From positions 1 to 25,821 of the forward strand of contig JAEYPI010000158.1 in the NCBI GenBank assembly GCA_023410885.1: DNA of 25,821 nt, in the 5' to 3' direction. Under the pieces are notes generated by a model. The model ran no database searches. It saw only the letters and a program-made list of their open reading frames with translations, and was not told where the DNA came from. This DNA comes from Bacillota bacterium. GTDB taxonomy: Bacteria; Bacillota; Clostridia; DSM-8532. Shown here one piece after another: positions 1-6,405 of the stretch (positions are counted from its first letter, which is position 1; each line of letters opens with the position of its first letter). The translations under genes and the position numbers were made by a program.

Positions 1-135
1 AAACCTGATGGCCTTAACCTTGCCGGTTTTTAAATTTGAGAGATTGACGATTGAGATGCCTACCTTATCAGCCAATTCGGAAAGCTGCATTTTTCTATCG
101 GCAAGCATACGGTCAAGTCTGATAATAATAGCCAT
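1..135 (-). CDS. HTH transcriptional regulator, YozG/Xre-like (C-terminus cut by window edge)
   Basis: Forty-five codons are visible, starting at the complement of 133-135 and running off the left edge. The reading is MAIIIRLDRMLADRKMQLSE followed by LADKVGISIVNLSNLKTGKV and KAIRF. This is the small Xre-type helix-turn-helix pattern (LADKVGIS as first helix, NLSNLKTGKVKAIRF as recognition helix) of the YozG-like regulators. A GGGGGG ribosome binding site sits just upstream, and the start lies 10 nt after the stop of the DUF2975 gene, so the two are co-transcribed. This family is commonly paired with DUF2975 membrane proteins; the target is unknown. Autoregulation at the dyad at 761-779 is an inference. 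About 20-25 residues are probably missing. Confidence 0.88.
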   Translation of the reverse strand, partial: MAIIIRLDRMLADRKMQLSELADKVGISIVNLSNLKTGKVKAIRF

Positions 136-145
136 TACTGCCCCC

Positions 146-727
146 CTATATTGTTGCGTCATATTCGTTTTTTAAATAATTCCCGTATTGGAATACACCG
201 GCTAAAATAAGTATGAGAAAACCAGCCATCAGGAGCGTTGGATTGACGGAGAAATTAACGCTGATCTCACTAAGGGCAAATAACTTAATAAGCATAGCGT
301 ATGAAACACATTTGGCTATACTGACAAACACAGAGGCGATTAAGAGGTCAAAGCCTATGATAAAAAGCTTTGAAGCGTTTTCAGGTGCGAAAGGATTATC
401 CTGAGCGACACTTTTTAGAATTTCCATGACCTGCTTGATGCCCACAAGCAGCATCACCAGTATAACAATTGCAAAAGGGGTAAGAGTTTGAATAAGTGAT
501 CTTACATTGATACTGGAATTTTGCGCGGTATCAAAATACAGGGTATTGTCTACAGTGAATCCCATGGCTCCGCCTTTCAATTGAAATAAGGCCTCAGGCA
601 GAAAGAATTGTACTAAATAGGCCAAACACCCTAACGCTGTTAATCCGTACCCCAACCAATAAAATACAAAGAACACATAGCTCAATATCTTTGAGATTTT
701 TTTTACTTTTTCCTGTTTAATGTGCAT
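146..727 (-). CDS. DUF2975 family membrane protein
   Basis: The protein has 193 residues with four predicted membrane segments, at roughly residues 16-40, 80-103, 123-148 and 160-182. Between the second and third is the loop motif DNPFAPENASKLFIIGFDLL, which resembles the conserved 'NPF...N...L..IG' signature of DUF2975. It starts with ATG at 725-727 (complement) after a GGAGGG ribosome binding site. It is the first gene of a two-gene unit with the downstream YozG-like HTH regulator. The biochemical role is not known; the pairing suggests a membrane component whose expression is controlled by its partner. The family call rests on the motif and the gene pairing. Confidence 0.8.
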   Translation of the reverse strand: MHIKQEKVKKISKILSYVFFVFYWLGYGLTALGCLAYLVQFFLPEALFQLKGGAMGFTVDNTLYFDTAQNSSINVRSLIQTLTPFAIVILVMLLVGIKQVMEILKSVAQDNPFAPENASKLFIIGFDLLIASVFVSIAKCVSYAMLIKLFALSEISVNFSVNPTLLMAGFLILILAGVFQYGNYLKNEYDATI

Positions 728-760
728 ACCCGCCCTCCAAAAATCATTTAGTGGCTTCTC

Positions 761-779
761 ATGATCATTATATGATCAT
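761..779. promoter_or_regulatory. Dyad operator candidate over the -10 element
   Basis: The sequence is ATGATCAT, TAT, ATGATCAT. Two copies of an 8-bp palindrome sit with starts 11 bp apart, one helical turn, and together form a 19-bp inverted repeat. The -10 hexamer lies inside it. The arrangement suits binding of a dimeric HTH repressor that blocks RNA polymerase, and the downstream YozG-like protein is the obvious candidate. The repeat and its position are observed; the protein assignment is inferred. Confidence 0.5.
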
Positions 780-795
780 TATTATCTATTGTCAA
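767..795 (-). promoter_or_regulatory. Sigma-A promoter of the DUF2975-HTH operon
   Basis: On the minus strand a perfect TTGACA (complement of 790-795) and a perfect TATAAT (complement of 767-772) are separated by exactly 17 bp. They lie about 40-70 bp upstream of the DUF2975 start codon. This is the best consensus promoter in the window. Because it is so strong, it would be expected to need repression. Confidence 0.85.
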
Positions 796-908
796 TAATT
801 ATTTAATGATAAACGTTAAAAATTTATTATTTAGGATAAAATGTTGTAGAGTAGCCGTGAGGAAATGCTGATGAGCAAAATGATACCATGGGAGGGACGA
901 GGCAAAAA

Positions 909-917
909 TGCTATAAT
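909..917 (+). promoter_or_regulatory. Possible extended -10 promoter upstream of trpS
   Basis: TGCTATAAT contains a perfect -10 hexamer with the TGn extension, about 130 bp upstream of trpS. No good -35 hexamer is found 16-18 bp upstream, so only the extended -10 supports it. The rest of the 728-1046 gap holds the divergent DUF2975 promoter and no convincing gene, T-box or riboswitch. Confidence 0.35.
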
Positions 918-1046
918 AGGATTGAAACAGGCTATTTCTGCAACAACCGTAATCAAAATATAAGCAATTTTTGCTCATGCTGGACAAAAATGCAGCGTTT
1001 GTTGTAACATAAGGAGAAAAGAAATTAACCGCCAGGAGTGGAACCT

Positions 1047-2042
1047 ATGCAGAAAAAATCAGTTATAGTGAGCGGAATGCGCCCTACAGGCGCCATGCAT
1101 CTGGGAAATTATCTGGGAGCACTGGAAAATTGGATCAGGTTGCAAGAGGAATATGAAGGCCTGTTTTTTGTGGCAGACTATCATGCCCTGACCACCGGCT
1201 ATGAGAATACCGATGATTATAAGGATAATATTACGAACCTGCTTATTGATTGGCTGGCCGCCGGCCTCGATCCCAACAAGTGTACCTTTTTCCTCCAGAG
1301 CAGTATTAAGGAGCATGCCGAGCTGCATCTTCTGTTCTCCATGAACCTACCACTGTCATGGCTCTATCGATGCCCCACATATAAGGATCAACTGGCTCAA
1401 ATGAAGGAAAAGAATATTACGACTTATGGATTTTTAGGTTATCCCTGCTTGATGGCTACAGACATTTTGATGTACAAGGCCGGCTTTGTGCCCGTAGGGG
1501 AGGATCAGGTTCCTCATATTGAAATGACCCGAGAAATTGCCCGACGCTTTAATTACTTATACCAAAGCGAGACATTCCCGGAGCCCCAGCCCCTTTTGAC
1601 CAAGGCCAAGGTGTTGCCTGGTCTTGACGGCCGCAAGATGAGCAAGAGCTATAACAATACCATTGCCCTTTCCGACAGCCCCGATGTTGTGCAGAAGAAG
1701 ATCATGAGCATGATCACTGATCCTCAAAGAATTCGTAAGACAGATCCGGGTCATCCCGAGGTCTGTTCAGTATTTGCATACCATAAGCTTTTCTCCGAGG
1801 GTGAAGTTGAGGAAGTTGAGTATAATTGCCGCAAAGGTGAGATTGGCTGCGTGGCCTGTAAGAAAAAGCTAGCCCAGAATGTAGCCAAATTTATGACCCC
1901 TATCTATGAGAAACGCCAGGAATGGGAAAAGCGGCCTGATGATATTAGAGCGATTATCAAACAGGGCAATGAAAAAGCTAGAAGTATTGCGGCTAAAACC
2001 ATGGCCGAGGTCAGAGAGGCCATGAAGATTGATTGGATTTAA
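1047..2042 (+). CDS. trpS: Tryptophan--tRNA ligase
   Basis: Class I aminoacyl-tRNA synthetase that charges tRNA-Trp in the cytoplasm. The 331-residue length is usual for bacterial TrpRS. The HIGH-type signature is seen near the N-terminus as TGAMHLGNYLGAL, and the KMSKS loop as GRKMSKSYNN near residue 200. An in-frame GTG at 1038 is also possible, but AGGAG at 1034-1038 is placed 8 nt before the ATG at 1047, which decides the start. It is the first gene of a tightly spaced run: scpA starts 9 nt after its stop. No T-box leader is visible. Confidence 0.96.
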   Translation: MQKKSVIVSGMRPTGAMHLGNYLGALENWIRLQEEYEGLFFVADYHALTTGYENTDDYKDNITNLLIDWLAAGLDPNKCTFFLQSSIKEHAELHLLFSMNLPLSWLYRCPTYKDQLAQMKEKNITTYGFLGYPCLMATDILMYKAGFVPVGEDQVPHIEMTREIARRFNYLYQSETFPEPQPLLTKAKVLPGLDGRKMSKSYNNTIALSDSPDVVQKKIMSMITDPQRIRKTDPGHPEVCSVFAYHKLFSEGEVEEVEYNCRKGEIGCVACKKKLAQNVAKFMTPIYEKRQEWEKRPDDIRAIIKQGNEKARSIAAKTMAEVREAMKIDWI

Positions 2043-2051
2043 GAGGTCAGC

Positions 2052-2840
2052 ATGAAGAGTTCTTTAACAGAGGCTTGCACCTTAAAGCTTGAAAATTTTG
2101 AGGGCCCGTTTGATCTCTTGTTCTTTTTGATTGAAAAAAATCAGATTGATATTTATGACATCCCTATTCTTGAAATTACCGAACAGTATCTGGACTATCT
2201 CAACGCCATGCAGGAATTGGATCTGGAGATCGCATCCGAGTTTTTGGTCATGGCGGCAACCCTTCTCCATATCAAATCCCGTATGCTGTTGCCCAGCAAG
2301 GAGCCACTGGCTGAGGATGAGGCGGACCCAAGGGAAGAGCTTATCATGAAGCTGGTGGAGTATAAAAAATACAAGGAATTTGCAGCACTTCTAAAAGAAC
2401 GGGAAACCAAGTGGGAGCGTGTCCATTATAAGCTTCCAGAGGTACTACCTCAGATCGATGTGGAAGAAGAGCTGGATGTTTCACCCGGAAACCTGCATAT
2501 TAGCTTTACCGCTGTTATGAAACGCTATCGGGATAAGATGAATGATGTGTCCAAGAAAATGAAGCGTATCTTAAATCAGGAAAAGGTCTCTTTACGTTCC
2601 AAGGTTAAAGAACTTTTAGATATGCTGGGCCGCGGTATTAAAGTATGCTTTTCAAAGGTTTTCAACACCAAAGAAAAAAGCCGTTTGGAGGTCGCTACAG
2701 GTTTTTTGGCCATGCTGGAAATTGTAAAGGTTGGACGTGCAGCCGTAGAACAGCCAACGGTTTTTGGTGAAATTTATATGACACCTCTTAGCCAGGATTC
2801 ACCTGATCCGATGGCGCAAATAAAGGATGATGATAGTTGA
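2052..2840 (+). CDS. scpA: Segregation and condensation protein A
   Basis: The kleisin subunit of the SMC-ScpA-ScpB condensin, which bridges SMC heads and helps chromosome segregation. Its 262 residues start with the typical ScpA N-terminal pattern: LENFEGPFDLLFFLIEKNQI, then DIYDIPILEITEQYLDYL and a helix ending in LLHIKSRMLLP. The middle is charged, and the C-terminal winged-helix region ends with GFLAMLEIVKVGRAAVEQ, which contacts SMC in known homologues. The start is an ATG after AAGAGG. Its stop codon overlaps the TTG start of scpB by 4 nt, implying translational coupling of the two partners. Confidence 0.95.
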   Translation: MKSSLTEACTLKLENFEGPFDLLFFLIEKNQIDIYDIPILEITEQYLDYLNAMQELDLEIASEFLVMAATLLHIKSRMLLPSKEPLAEDEADPREELIMKLVEYKKYKEFAALLKERETKWERVHYKLPEVLPQIDVEEELDVSPGNLHISFTAVMKRYRDKMNDVSKKMKRILNQEKVSLRSKVKELLDMLGRGIKVCFSKVFNTKEKSRLEVATGFLAMLEIVKVGRAAVEQPTVFGEIYMTPLSQDSPDPMAQIKDDDS

Positions 2841-3388
2841 GTGCAATAACAGATGCAGAGATGATAATAGAGGCGGTTCTCTTTGCCTCCGGTGACCCGG
2901 TGTCCCTGGACAAAATGGCAGAGATCCTTGGCCAGGACAGGAAAACCACCAAGGGTATGATGACCGGCTTAATTTACAAATATCAACACGCCGCCCGGGG
3001 TATAATGGTGCGGGAGATTGATAATGGGTACCAGCTTTGCACTAAACCGGAGCTTGATGAATACATTGTCAAGCTGGGAGCCATAAGAAGAAAACAAGGG
3101 CTTACACCTGCCGCCTATGAAACCCTTTCCATTGTGGCCTACAATCAGCCTGTTACCAGAGCCTATATAGAGCAGATCAGAGGGGTGAACAGCGATAGCG
3201 TCCTCTTGAAGCTGGTAGAGAGAAATCTCATTCAGGAGGCTGGCCGAGACGATACGCCCGGTAAGCCCAAGCTGTATGAAACAACCGAGGAATTTCTTCG
3301 TGTATTCGGGTTTGTGTCCCTTAAGGAGCTACCCGCCATCGAAATGAATGAAATCCAGGAAGTCATGGAGAATATCCCCGTAGACTGA
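2837..3388 (+). CDS. scpB: Segregation and condensation protein B
   Basis: Tandem winged-helix partner that binds ScpA in the condensin complex. The 183 residues show the family patterns IIEAVLFASGDPVSLDKMAE at the N-terminus, then LTPAAYETLSIVAYNQPVTR and a following IRGVNSDSVLLKLVERNLI. The start is TTG at 2837, inside the TTGA overlap with the scpA stop; GTG at 2841 is out of frame. AAGGATG lies upstream as ribosome binding site. Length is normal for the family. Confidence 0.95.
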   Translation: MSAITDAEMIIEAVLFASGDPVSLDKMAEILGQDRKTTKGMMTGLIYKYQHAARGIMVREIDNGYQLCTKPELDEYIVKLGAIRRKQGLTPAAYETLSIVAYNQPVTRAYIEQIRGVNSDSVLLKLVERNLIQEAGRDDTPGKPKLYETTEEFLRVFGFVSLKELPAIEMNEIQEVMENIPVD

Positions 3389-3452
3389 GGGGGACAAAAA
3401 AAGTGGAATAAGTTGCTAAAAGCCGGAAAACATAAGGTACGGAGGTGCCCTC

Positions 3453-4040
3453 ATGGTTTTCTTGGCTTTTTTTATTATTCTGATTTTATTGCTATTGATC
3501 ATTTCCAGACTTAAACTCTCCTTTATGGTCTTACTCACCTTTGATGGGGAAGGCTTCCATATGGAGGTTCGGGTGATGTTCTATCGGCTCTTGACTCTTT
3601 TTAAATGGAATCTTGAAGAGGGGGGGCTAAGTTTTCTCTTTAAAAAGAAAAAAGATGTTCCCGAGGCTCTCAAATCGAAAAAAGGAAAACTGGCGGGCAT
3701 TCTGAAGATAGAATTTTCCAGAGATACCAGAAGACATCTTGAAAATCATCTGGAGGTTTTAGATGTATCGGTTAAAGGCCGACTGGCCACCCAAGATGCA
3801 GCCATTACCGCACTTCTCTATGGAGGAATCTGGGGGCTTCTCGGGACCCTGATTCCCTTCATTCCTCAAAAACACTTGTTCCTTGACTTTTATCCCGATT
3901 TTAAAAAGGAGACTTCAGATTTTCACGTATCCTGCATATTACGCGTACGAATCATCCATATTATAGTTTTGGTAGTAGAAAACAAACGCAAAAAAATGAG
4001 GAAAGATCGAGGTGAAAATTATGGGACAGCATCCTATTGA
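3453..4040 (+). CDS. DUF2953 domain-containing membrane protein
   Basis: A 195-residue protein with an N-terminal hydrophobic segment (about residues 2-18), then a beta-rich stretch with RVMFYRLLTLFKWNLEE, a basic segment (KKKKD...KSKKGK), a second hydrophobic segment near residue 125 (ALLYGGIWGLLGTLIPFIP) and a basic C-terminus. This arrangement, and its place just before ytfJ/gerW in many spore formers, fits DUF2953. The function is unknown; a sporulation link is inferred from its neighbour. GGAGG precedes the ATG. Its 3' end overlaps the ytfJ start by 20 nt. Confidence 0.72.
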   Translation: MVFLAFFIILILLLLIISRLKLSFMVLLTFDGEGFHMEVRVMFYRLLTLFKWNLEEGGLSFLFKKKKDVPEALKSKKGKLAGILKIEFSRDTRRHLENHLEVLDVSVKGRLATQDAAITALLYGGIWGLLGTLIPFIPQKHLFLDFYPDFKKETSDFHVSCILRVRIIHIIVLVVENKRKKMRKDRGENYGTASY

Positions 4041-4524
4041 AGAACTCATGAAAACAGCCATGGAAAGCATTAAAGAAATGGTAGATGTCAATACCATCGT
4101 TGGTGATGCGGTTCAGACCATTGAAGGCACTGTGATTATCCCTGTTTCCAGGGTCACCTTCGGGTTTGCAGCAGGAGGAGGAGAATTCGCAAATAACCAA
4201 AAAAGTGAAAATGCAAGCTATCCCTTTGCCGGTGGCAGTGGTGGAGGTGTAAGTATTAATCCTGTTGCTTTTATGATAGTGGGAAGAAACAATACAATCA
4301 AAATGATTCCGGCTTCCCCACATGCCGCTCTGGATCGAGCATTAGATAATATCCCCAATCTTATCGAGCAGATTAAACGTGCTTGTGAACCCAGTCATAA
4401 CCACCATCACAGAAATGAAAAATGTGGTGAGAAGGATGATAAGGACACGGAAAAGGAAGTGGAGAAGATTCTGGTAAACAAAGAGACTCTAAAATATCAG
4501 GATGTCGATGAAGACAAGTCTTAG
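4021..4524 (+). CDS. ytfJ: GerW family sporulation protein (YtfJ)
   Basis: A 167-residue protein of the YtfJ/GerW family, found in spore formers and linked to germination in Bacillus. The N-terminus HPIEELMKTAMESIKEMVD and the core VGDAVQTIEGTVIIPVSRVT followed by FGFAAGGGEF are characteristic, and a glycine-rich loop GGSGGGVSI and MIVGRNN follow. The last 45 or so residues form a polar tail with SHNHHHRNEKCGEKDDKDTE, longer and more charged than I expect of the core family. An in-frame GTG at 4012 overlaps the AGGTG ribosome binding site, so ATG at 4021 is preferred. It is the last gene of the trpS cluster. Confidence 0.88.
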   Translation: MGQHPIEELMKTAMESIKEMVDVNTIVGDAVQTIEGTVIIPVSRVTFGFAAGGGEFANNQKSENASYPFAGGSGGGVSINPVAFMIVGRNNTIKMIPASPHAALDRALDNIPNLIEQIKRACEPSHNHHHRNEKCGEKDDKDTEKEVEKILVNKETLKYQDVDEDKS

Positions 4525-4526
4525 GT

Positions 4527-4546
4527 TCACTTTTCTCATAAAGTGA
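4527..4546. other. Small hairpin after ytfJ
   Basis: TCACTTT and AAAGTGA form a 7-bp stem around a 6-nt loop, 3 nt after the ytfJ stop codon and just before the main terminator. It has no U-run of its own, so it probably protects the 3' end or assists the following terminator. Confidence 0.4.
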
Positions 4547-4552
4547 TCGTAA

Positions 4553-4590
4553 AAAAGGGGCCGCATCGAAACGACGATACAGCCCCTTTT
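4553..4590. terminator. Bidirectional intrinsic terminator between ytfJ and the SASP gene
   Basis: AAAAGGGGC (4553-4561) pairs with GCCCCTTTT (4582-4590), with an inner ATCG/CGAT helix around a 6-nt loop. A six-A run on the left gives a U-tract for minus-strand transcripts, and TTTT on the right serves plus-strand transcripts. Its place between convergent ytfJ and SASP genes fits termination of both. Confidence 0.85.
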
Positions 4591-4646
4591 ATGATTCTCG
4601 TTTTTCAATTTACGGGTTGAGCCATATTGGTGCGTTGAGCACCCTA

Positions 4647-4865
4647 TTATTTGCTCTGCTTATTGTTGGTTGTATCATACTGAGGATACTGATTGCCGGT
4701 GTAGGTCTGGAATACCTTCTTAACGATGTTACCGCCGATTGTTCCAGCTTCACGGGAAGTAAGGTCTCCATTGTAGCCCTGCTTCAGGTTAATACCCAGC
4801 TGTCCAGCGATTTCATACTTCATGTTATCAAACTGAGTTCTGCTGTTTGAATTGTTATTTGCCAT
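4647..4865 (-). CDS. Alpha/beta-type small acid-soluble spore protein
   Basis: A 72-residue protein of the DNA-protecting SASP family that coats spore DNA and is degraded by the GPR protease at germination. The sequence shows KYEIAGQLGI, near the usual GPR cleavage region, and the family block GDLTSREAGTIGGNIVKKVF. The N-terminus is Asn/Ser-rich (MANNNSNSRTQFDN). AGGAGGTG lies 6 nt upstream of the ATG at 4863-4865 (complement); a GTG three codons further upstream overlaps this ribosome binding site and is not favoured. It stands alone, transcribed against both neighbours, with a sigma-G-type promoter. Confidence 0.93.
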   Translation of the reverse strand: MANNNSNSRTQFDNMKYEIAGQLGINLKQGYNGDLTSREAGTIGGNIVKKVFQTYTGNQYPQYDTTNNKQSK

Positions 4866-4886
4866 TAATCTCACCTCCTCAATGCT

Positions 4887-4915
4887 TATTATGGCTGAAC
4901 ATGATTTCTTTATAA
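4887..4915 (-). promoter_or_regulatory. Sigma-G-like promoter of the SASP gene
   Basis: On the minus strand CATAATA (complement of 4887-4893) matches the forespore sigma-G -10 pattern CATnhTA. TTATA (complement of 4911-4915) matches four of five positions of the -35 pattern GHATR, with a 17-bp spacer. This is the expected class of promoter for an alpha/beta SASP gene. It lies about 20 bp upstream of the start codon's ribosome binding site. Confidence 0.6.
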
Positions 4916-5039
4916 GTAGAAAGTTATGGAGAGAAAGCGCTTTTTTCCCTTCGAATTGACTCGAGATCGAGTATTTGCTAAGTAAACAGAAAATATGAGA
5001 AATTAAAGCAATTTTTTTTGAAAGTTGACATATATTTTA

Positions 5040-5068
5040 TTGTCACCGCTCATAAATTGTGGTATATT
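5040..5068 (+). promoter_or_regulatory. Probable sigma-A promoter of the flagellar operon
   Basis: TTGTCA (5040-5045), a 17-bp spacer and TATATT (5063-5068) preceded by TG form an extended -10 sigma-A promoter about 95 bp upstream of flgB. A perfect TTGACA at 5025-5030 lies just upstream without a good -10 at normal spacing. It could be a second overlapping promoter, or form with TGTCA a 5-bp inverted repeat spaced by 10 bp (5026-5045) at the -35. The rest of 4866-5163 is AT-rich, with no gene seen. Confidence 0.65.
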
Positions 5069-5128
5069 CTTATAAGAAACACGTGAAGTGTGTCATTTAG
5101 GTTACAATTTTTTAAACAAATGAGAAAA

Positions 5129-5145
5129 GATTGCGTCGCGCAATC
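5129..5145 (+). promoter_or_regulatory. Hairpin just upstream of the flgB ribosome binding site
   Basis: GATTGCG, TCG, CGCAATC gives a perfect 7-bp stem with a 3-nt loop, ending 5 nt before the AGGAG of flgB. The same geometry recurs before flbD (17099-17115). It may set initiation rate or stabilise the operon mRNA 5' end; this is inferred from position. Confidence 0.5.
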
Positions 5146-5163
5146 ACTAAAGGAGATGATTCT

Positions 5164-5544
5164 GTGCTATCCAACCTTCTTTTCACCAAAAATAATCTTG
5201 AGCGGGCCTTGGATGTATCATGGCTTCGTAATGATGTCATTTCTCAAAACATCGCTAATGTTGACACACCCGGATACAAGAGAAAAGTGGTCAAGTTCGA
5301 AGAGTTTTTAAATAGTGAAATGAAAACAGGACGGATTTCGCAGGGCACATCCAAGCTGAGCAGTGAGAGTGTACAAATTACTGAGGATCCAAGTGAGTCT
5401 TCCTACAGAAGCGACGGAAACAATGTGGATGTTGAAAATGAAATGGCTTTACTTGCGGCCAACAGTATCCGATATAATACATTGATCCAAAGAATGAATG
5501 GAGATTTTCAAAGACTCAGTAAAGTTATTAAGGGAGGTCGTTAA
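5164..5544 (+). CDS. flgB: Flagellar basal body rod protein FlgB
   Basis: Proximal rod subunit, exported by the flagellar type III system. The 126 residues carry the conserved rod N-terminal motif RNDVISQNIANVDTPGYKRK and a C-terminal helix with EMALLAANSIRYNTLIQRMN. GTG at 5164 is taken as start because AGGAG at 5151-5155 sits 8 nt upstream; an in-frame TTG at 5131 lies inside the upstream hairpin and would add an atypical N-terminus. It is the first gene of the flagellar operon; flgC begins 2 nt after its stop. Confidence 0.95.
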   Translation: MLSNLLFTKNNLERALDVSWLRNDVISQNIANVDTPGYKRKVVKFEEFLNSEMKTGRISQGTSKLSSESVQITEDPSESSYRSDGNNVDVENEMALLAANSIRYNTLIQRMNGDFQRLSKVIKGGR

Positions 5545-5546
5545 TT

Positions 5547-5993
5547 ATGGGACTCTTTAATTCCTTTAATATCAGTGCATCAGCGCTGACGGCCCAGCGA
5601 CTCAGAATGGACGTTATATCCCAGAATATCGCCAATGTGAATACAACGAGGACAGCCGAGGGGACGCCTTACCGCAGAAAAACGGTTGTGTTTCAGGAGA
5701 AAGAAGCAGATGTTCCTTTTTCCCAATATCTATCGGAACAGAGCCGAGATAGCCTTTCAGCCGGAGGCGGCGTAAGGGTAACAGGCATTGTGGAGGACCA
5801 AACACCTTTTAAGGAGGTCTATGATCCAAGCCATCCTGATGCTGATGATAATGGCATTGTTAGAATGCCCAATGTTGAGGTCGTAACGGAAATGGTGAAT
5901 ATGATATCGGCAACCCGTGCTTACGAAGCCAATGTGACAGCTCTAAATGCGTCAAAATCAATGGCTGTTAAAGCACTGGAAATAGGCCGTTAG
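5547..5993 (+). CDS. flgC: Flagellar basal body rod protein FlgC
   Basis: Proximal rod protein assembled after FlgB. The 148 residues start with GLFNSFNISASALTAQRLRM followed by DVISQNIANVNT, and end with the typical C-terminal helix EMVNMISATRAYEANVTALN and KALEIGR. Length is normal. The start ATG follows GGGAGG placed within the end of flgB. Co-translation with flgB is likely given the 2-nt gap. Confidence 0.97.
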   Translation: MGLFNSFNISASALTAQRLRMDVISQNIANVNTTRTAEGTPYRRKTVVFQEKEADVPFSQYLSEQSRDSLSAGGGVRVTGIVEDQTPFKEVYDPSHPDADDNGIVRMPNVEVVTEMVNMISATRAYEANVTALNASKSMAVKALEIGR

Positions 5994-6037
5994 AGCTTCT
6001 ATTTTCACAGAAGAAAAAGGAAAGGGTGTTATAAGCC

Positions 6038-6337
6038 ATGGCCATTCAAAGTATCAGTTCAATTAATAATATCATGACCACAACACCAGTTAAGACAGTC
6101 AATGAAACTAATGGTACCATTGATTTTAAAGAACTTCTGATGGAAGCGCTTCAAAACGTAAACAGCCTTGAACAAGAGGCCAGTAAAATGACAGAGGACT
6201 TTATTGCGGGAAAAACCGATAATATTCATTCGGTGATGATTTCCGCTGAAAAGGCATCGGTTTCTCTTGATTTTGTTATGGAAGTGCGCAATAAGGTTCT
6301 GGAAGCCTATCAGGAAATTATGAGAATGCAGGTTTAG
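6038..6337 (+). CDS. fliE: Flagellar hook-basal body protein FliE
   Basis: Adapter joining the MS ring to the rod. It has 99 residues. The C-terminal half carries the family pattern: MEALQNVNSLEQEASKMTED, FIAGKTDNIHSVMISAEKAS, then LDFVMEVRNKVLEAYQEIMR. An AAAGG-type ribosome binding site precedes the ATG at 6038. The 44-nt gap from flgC contains only a weak 5-bp hairpin (CTTCT/AGAAG). Confidence 0.95.
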   Translation: MAIQSISSINNIMTTTPVKTVNETNGTIDFKELLMEALQNVNSLEQEASKMTEDFIAGKTDNIHSVMISAEKASVSLDFVMEVRNKVLEAYQEIMRMQV

Positions 6338-6352
6338 AAATTCATTACTTAA

Positions 6353-6389
6353 GATAAAGCTTAAAAAAAACTTTAGATAAGCCTTTATC
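6353..6389 (+). promoter_or_regulatory. Hairpin abutting the fliF ribosome binding site
   Basis: GATAAAGCTTA (6353-6363) pairs with TAAG plus CTTTATC (6378-6389), giving 11 bp interrupted by one bulged C, with a 14-nt A-rich loop. It ends directly against GGGAGGG (6390-6396) of fliF. There is no U-run, so it is not an intrinsic terminator; an mRNA-stability or initiation role is inferred. Confidence 0.5.
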
Positions 6390-6405
6390 GGGAGGGCTGT
6401 GCTTT

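Noticed and set aside
799..987. Minus-strand 62-codon open frame upstream of trpS
   Set aside because: No ribosome binding site or recognisable domain, and odd composition (Cys/Phe/His-rich); probably non-coding.
1031..1050. GTGGAACC before trpS resembles part of a T-box motif
   Set aside because: It overlaps the trpS ribosome binding site and start; no upstream stems, no full T-box sequence and no terminator were seen.
4617..4850. Plus-strand 77-codon open frame
   Set aside because: It lies antisense to the SASP gene, which has clear family motifs and a ribosome binding site.
5090..5311. 73-codon frame overlapping flgB
   Set aside because: Out of frame with the well-supported flgB, with no family features.
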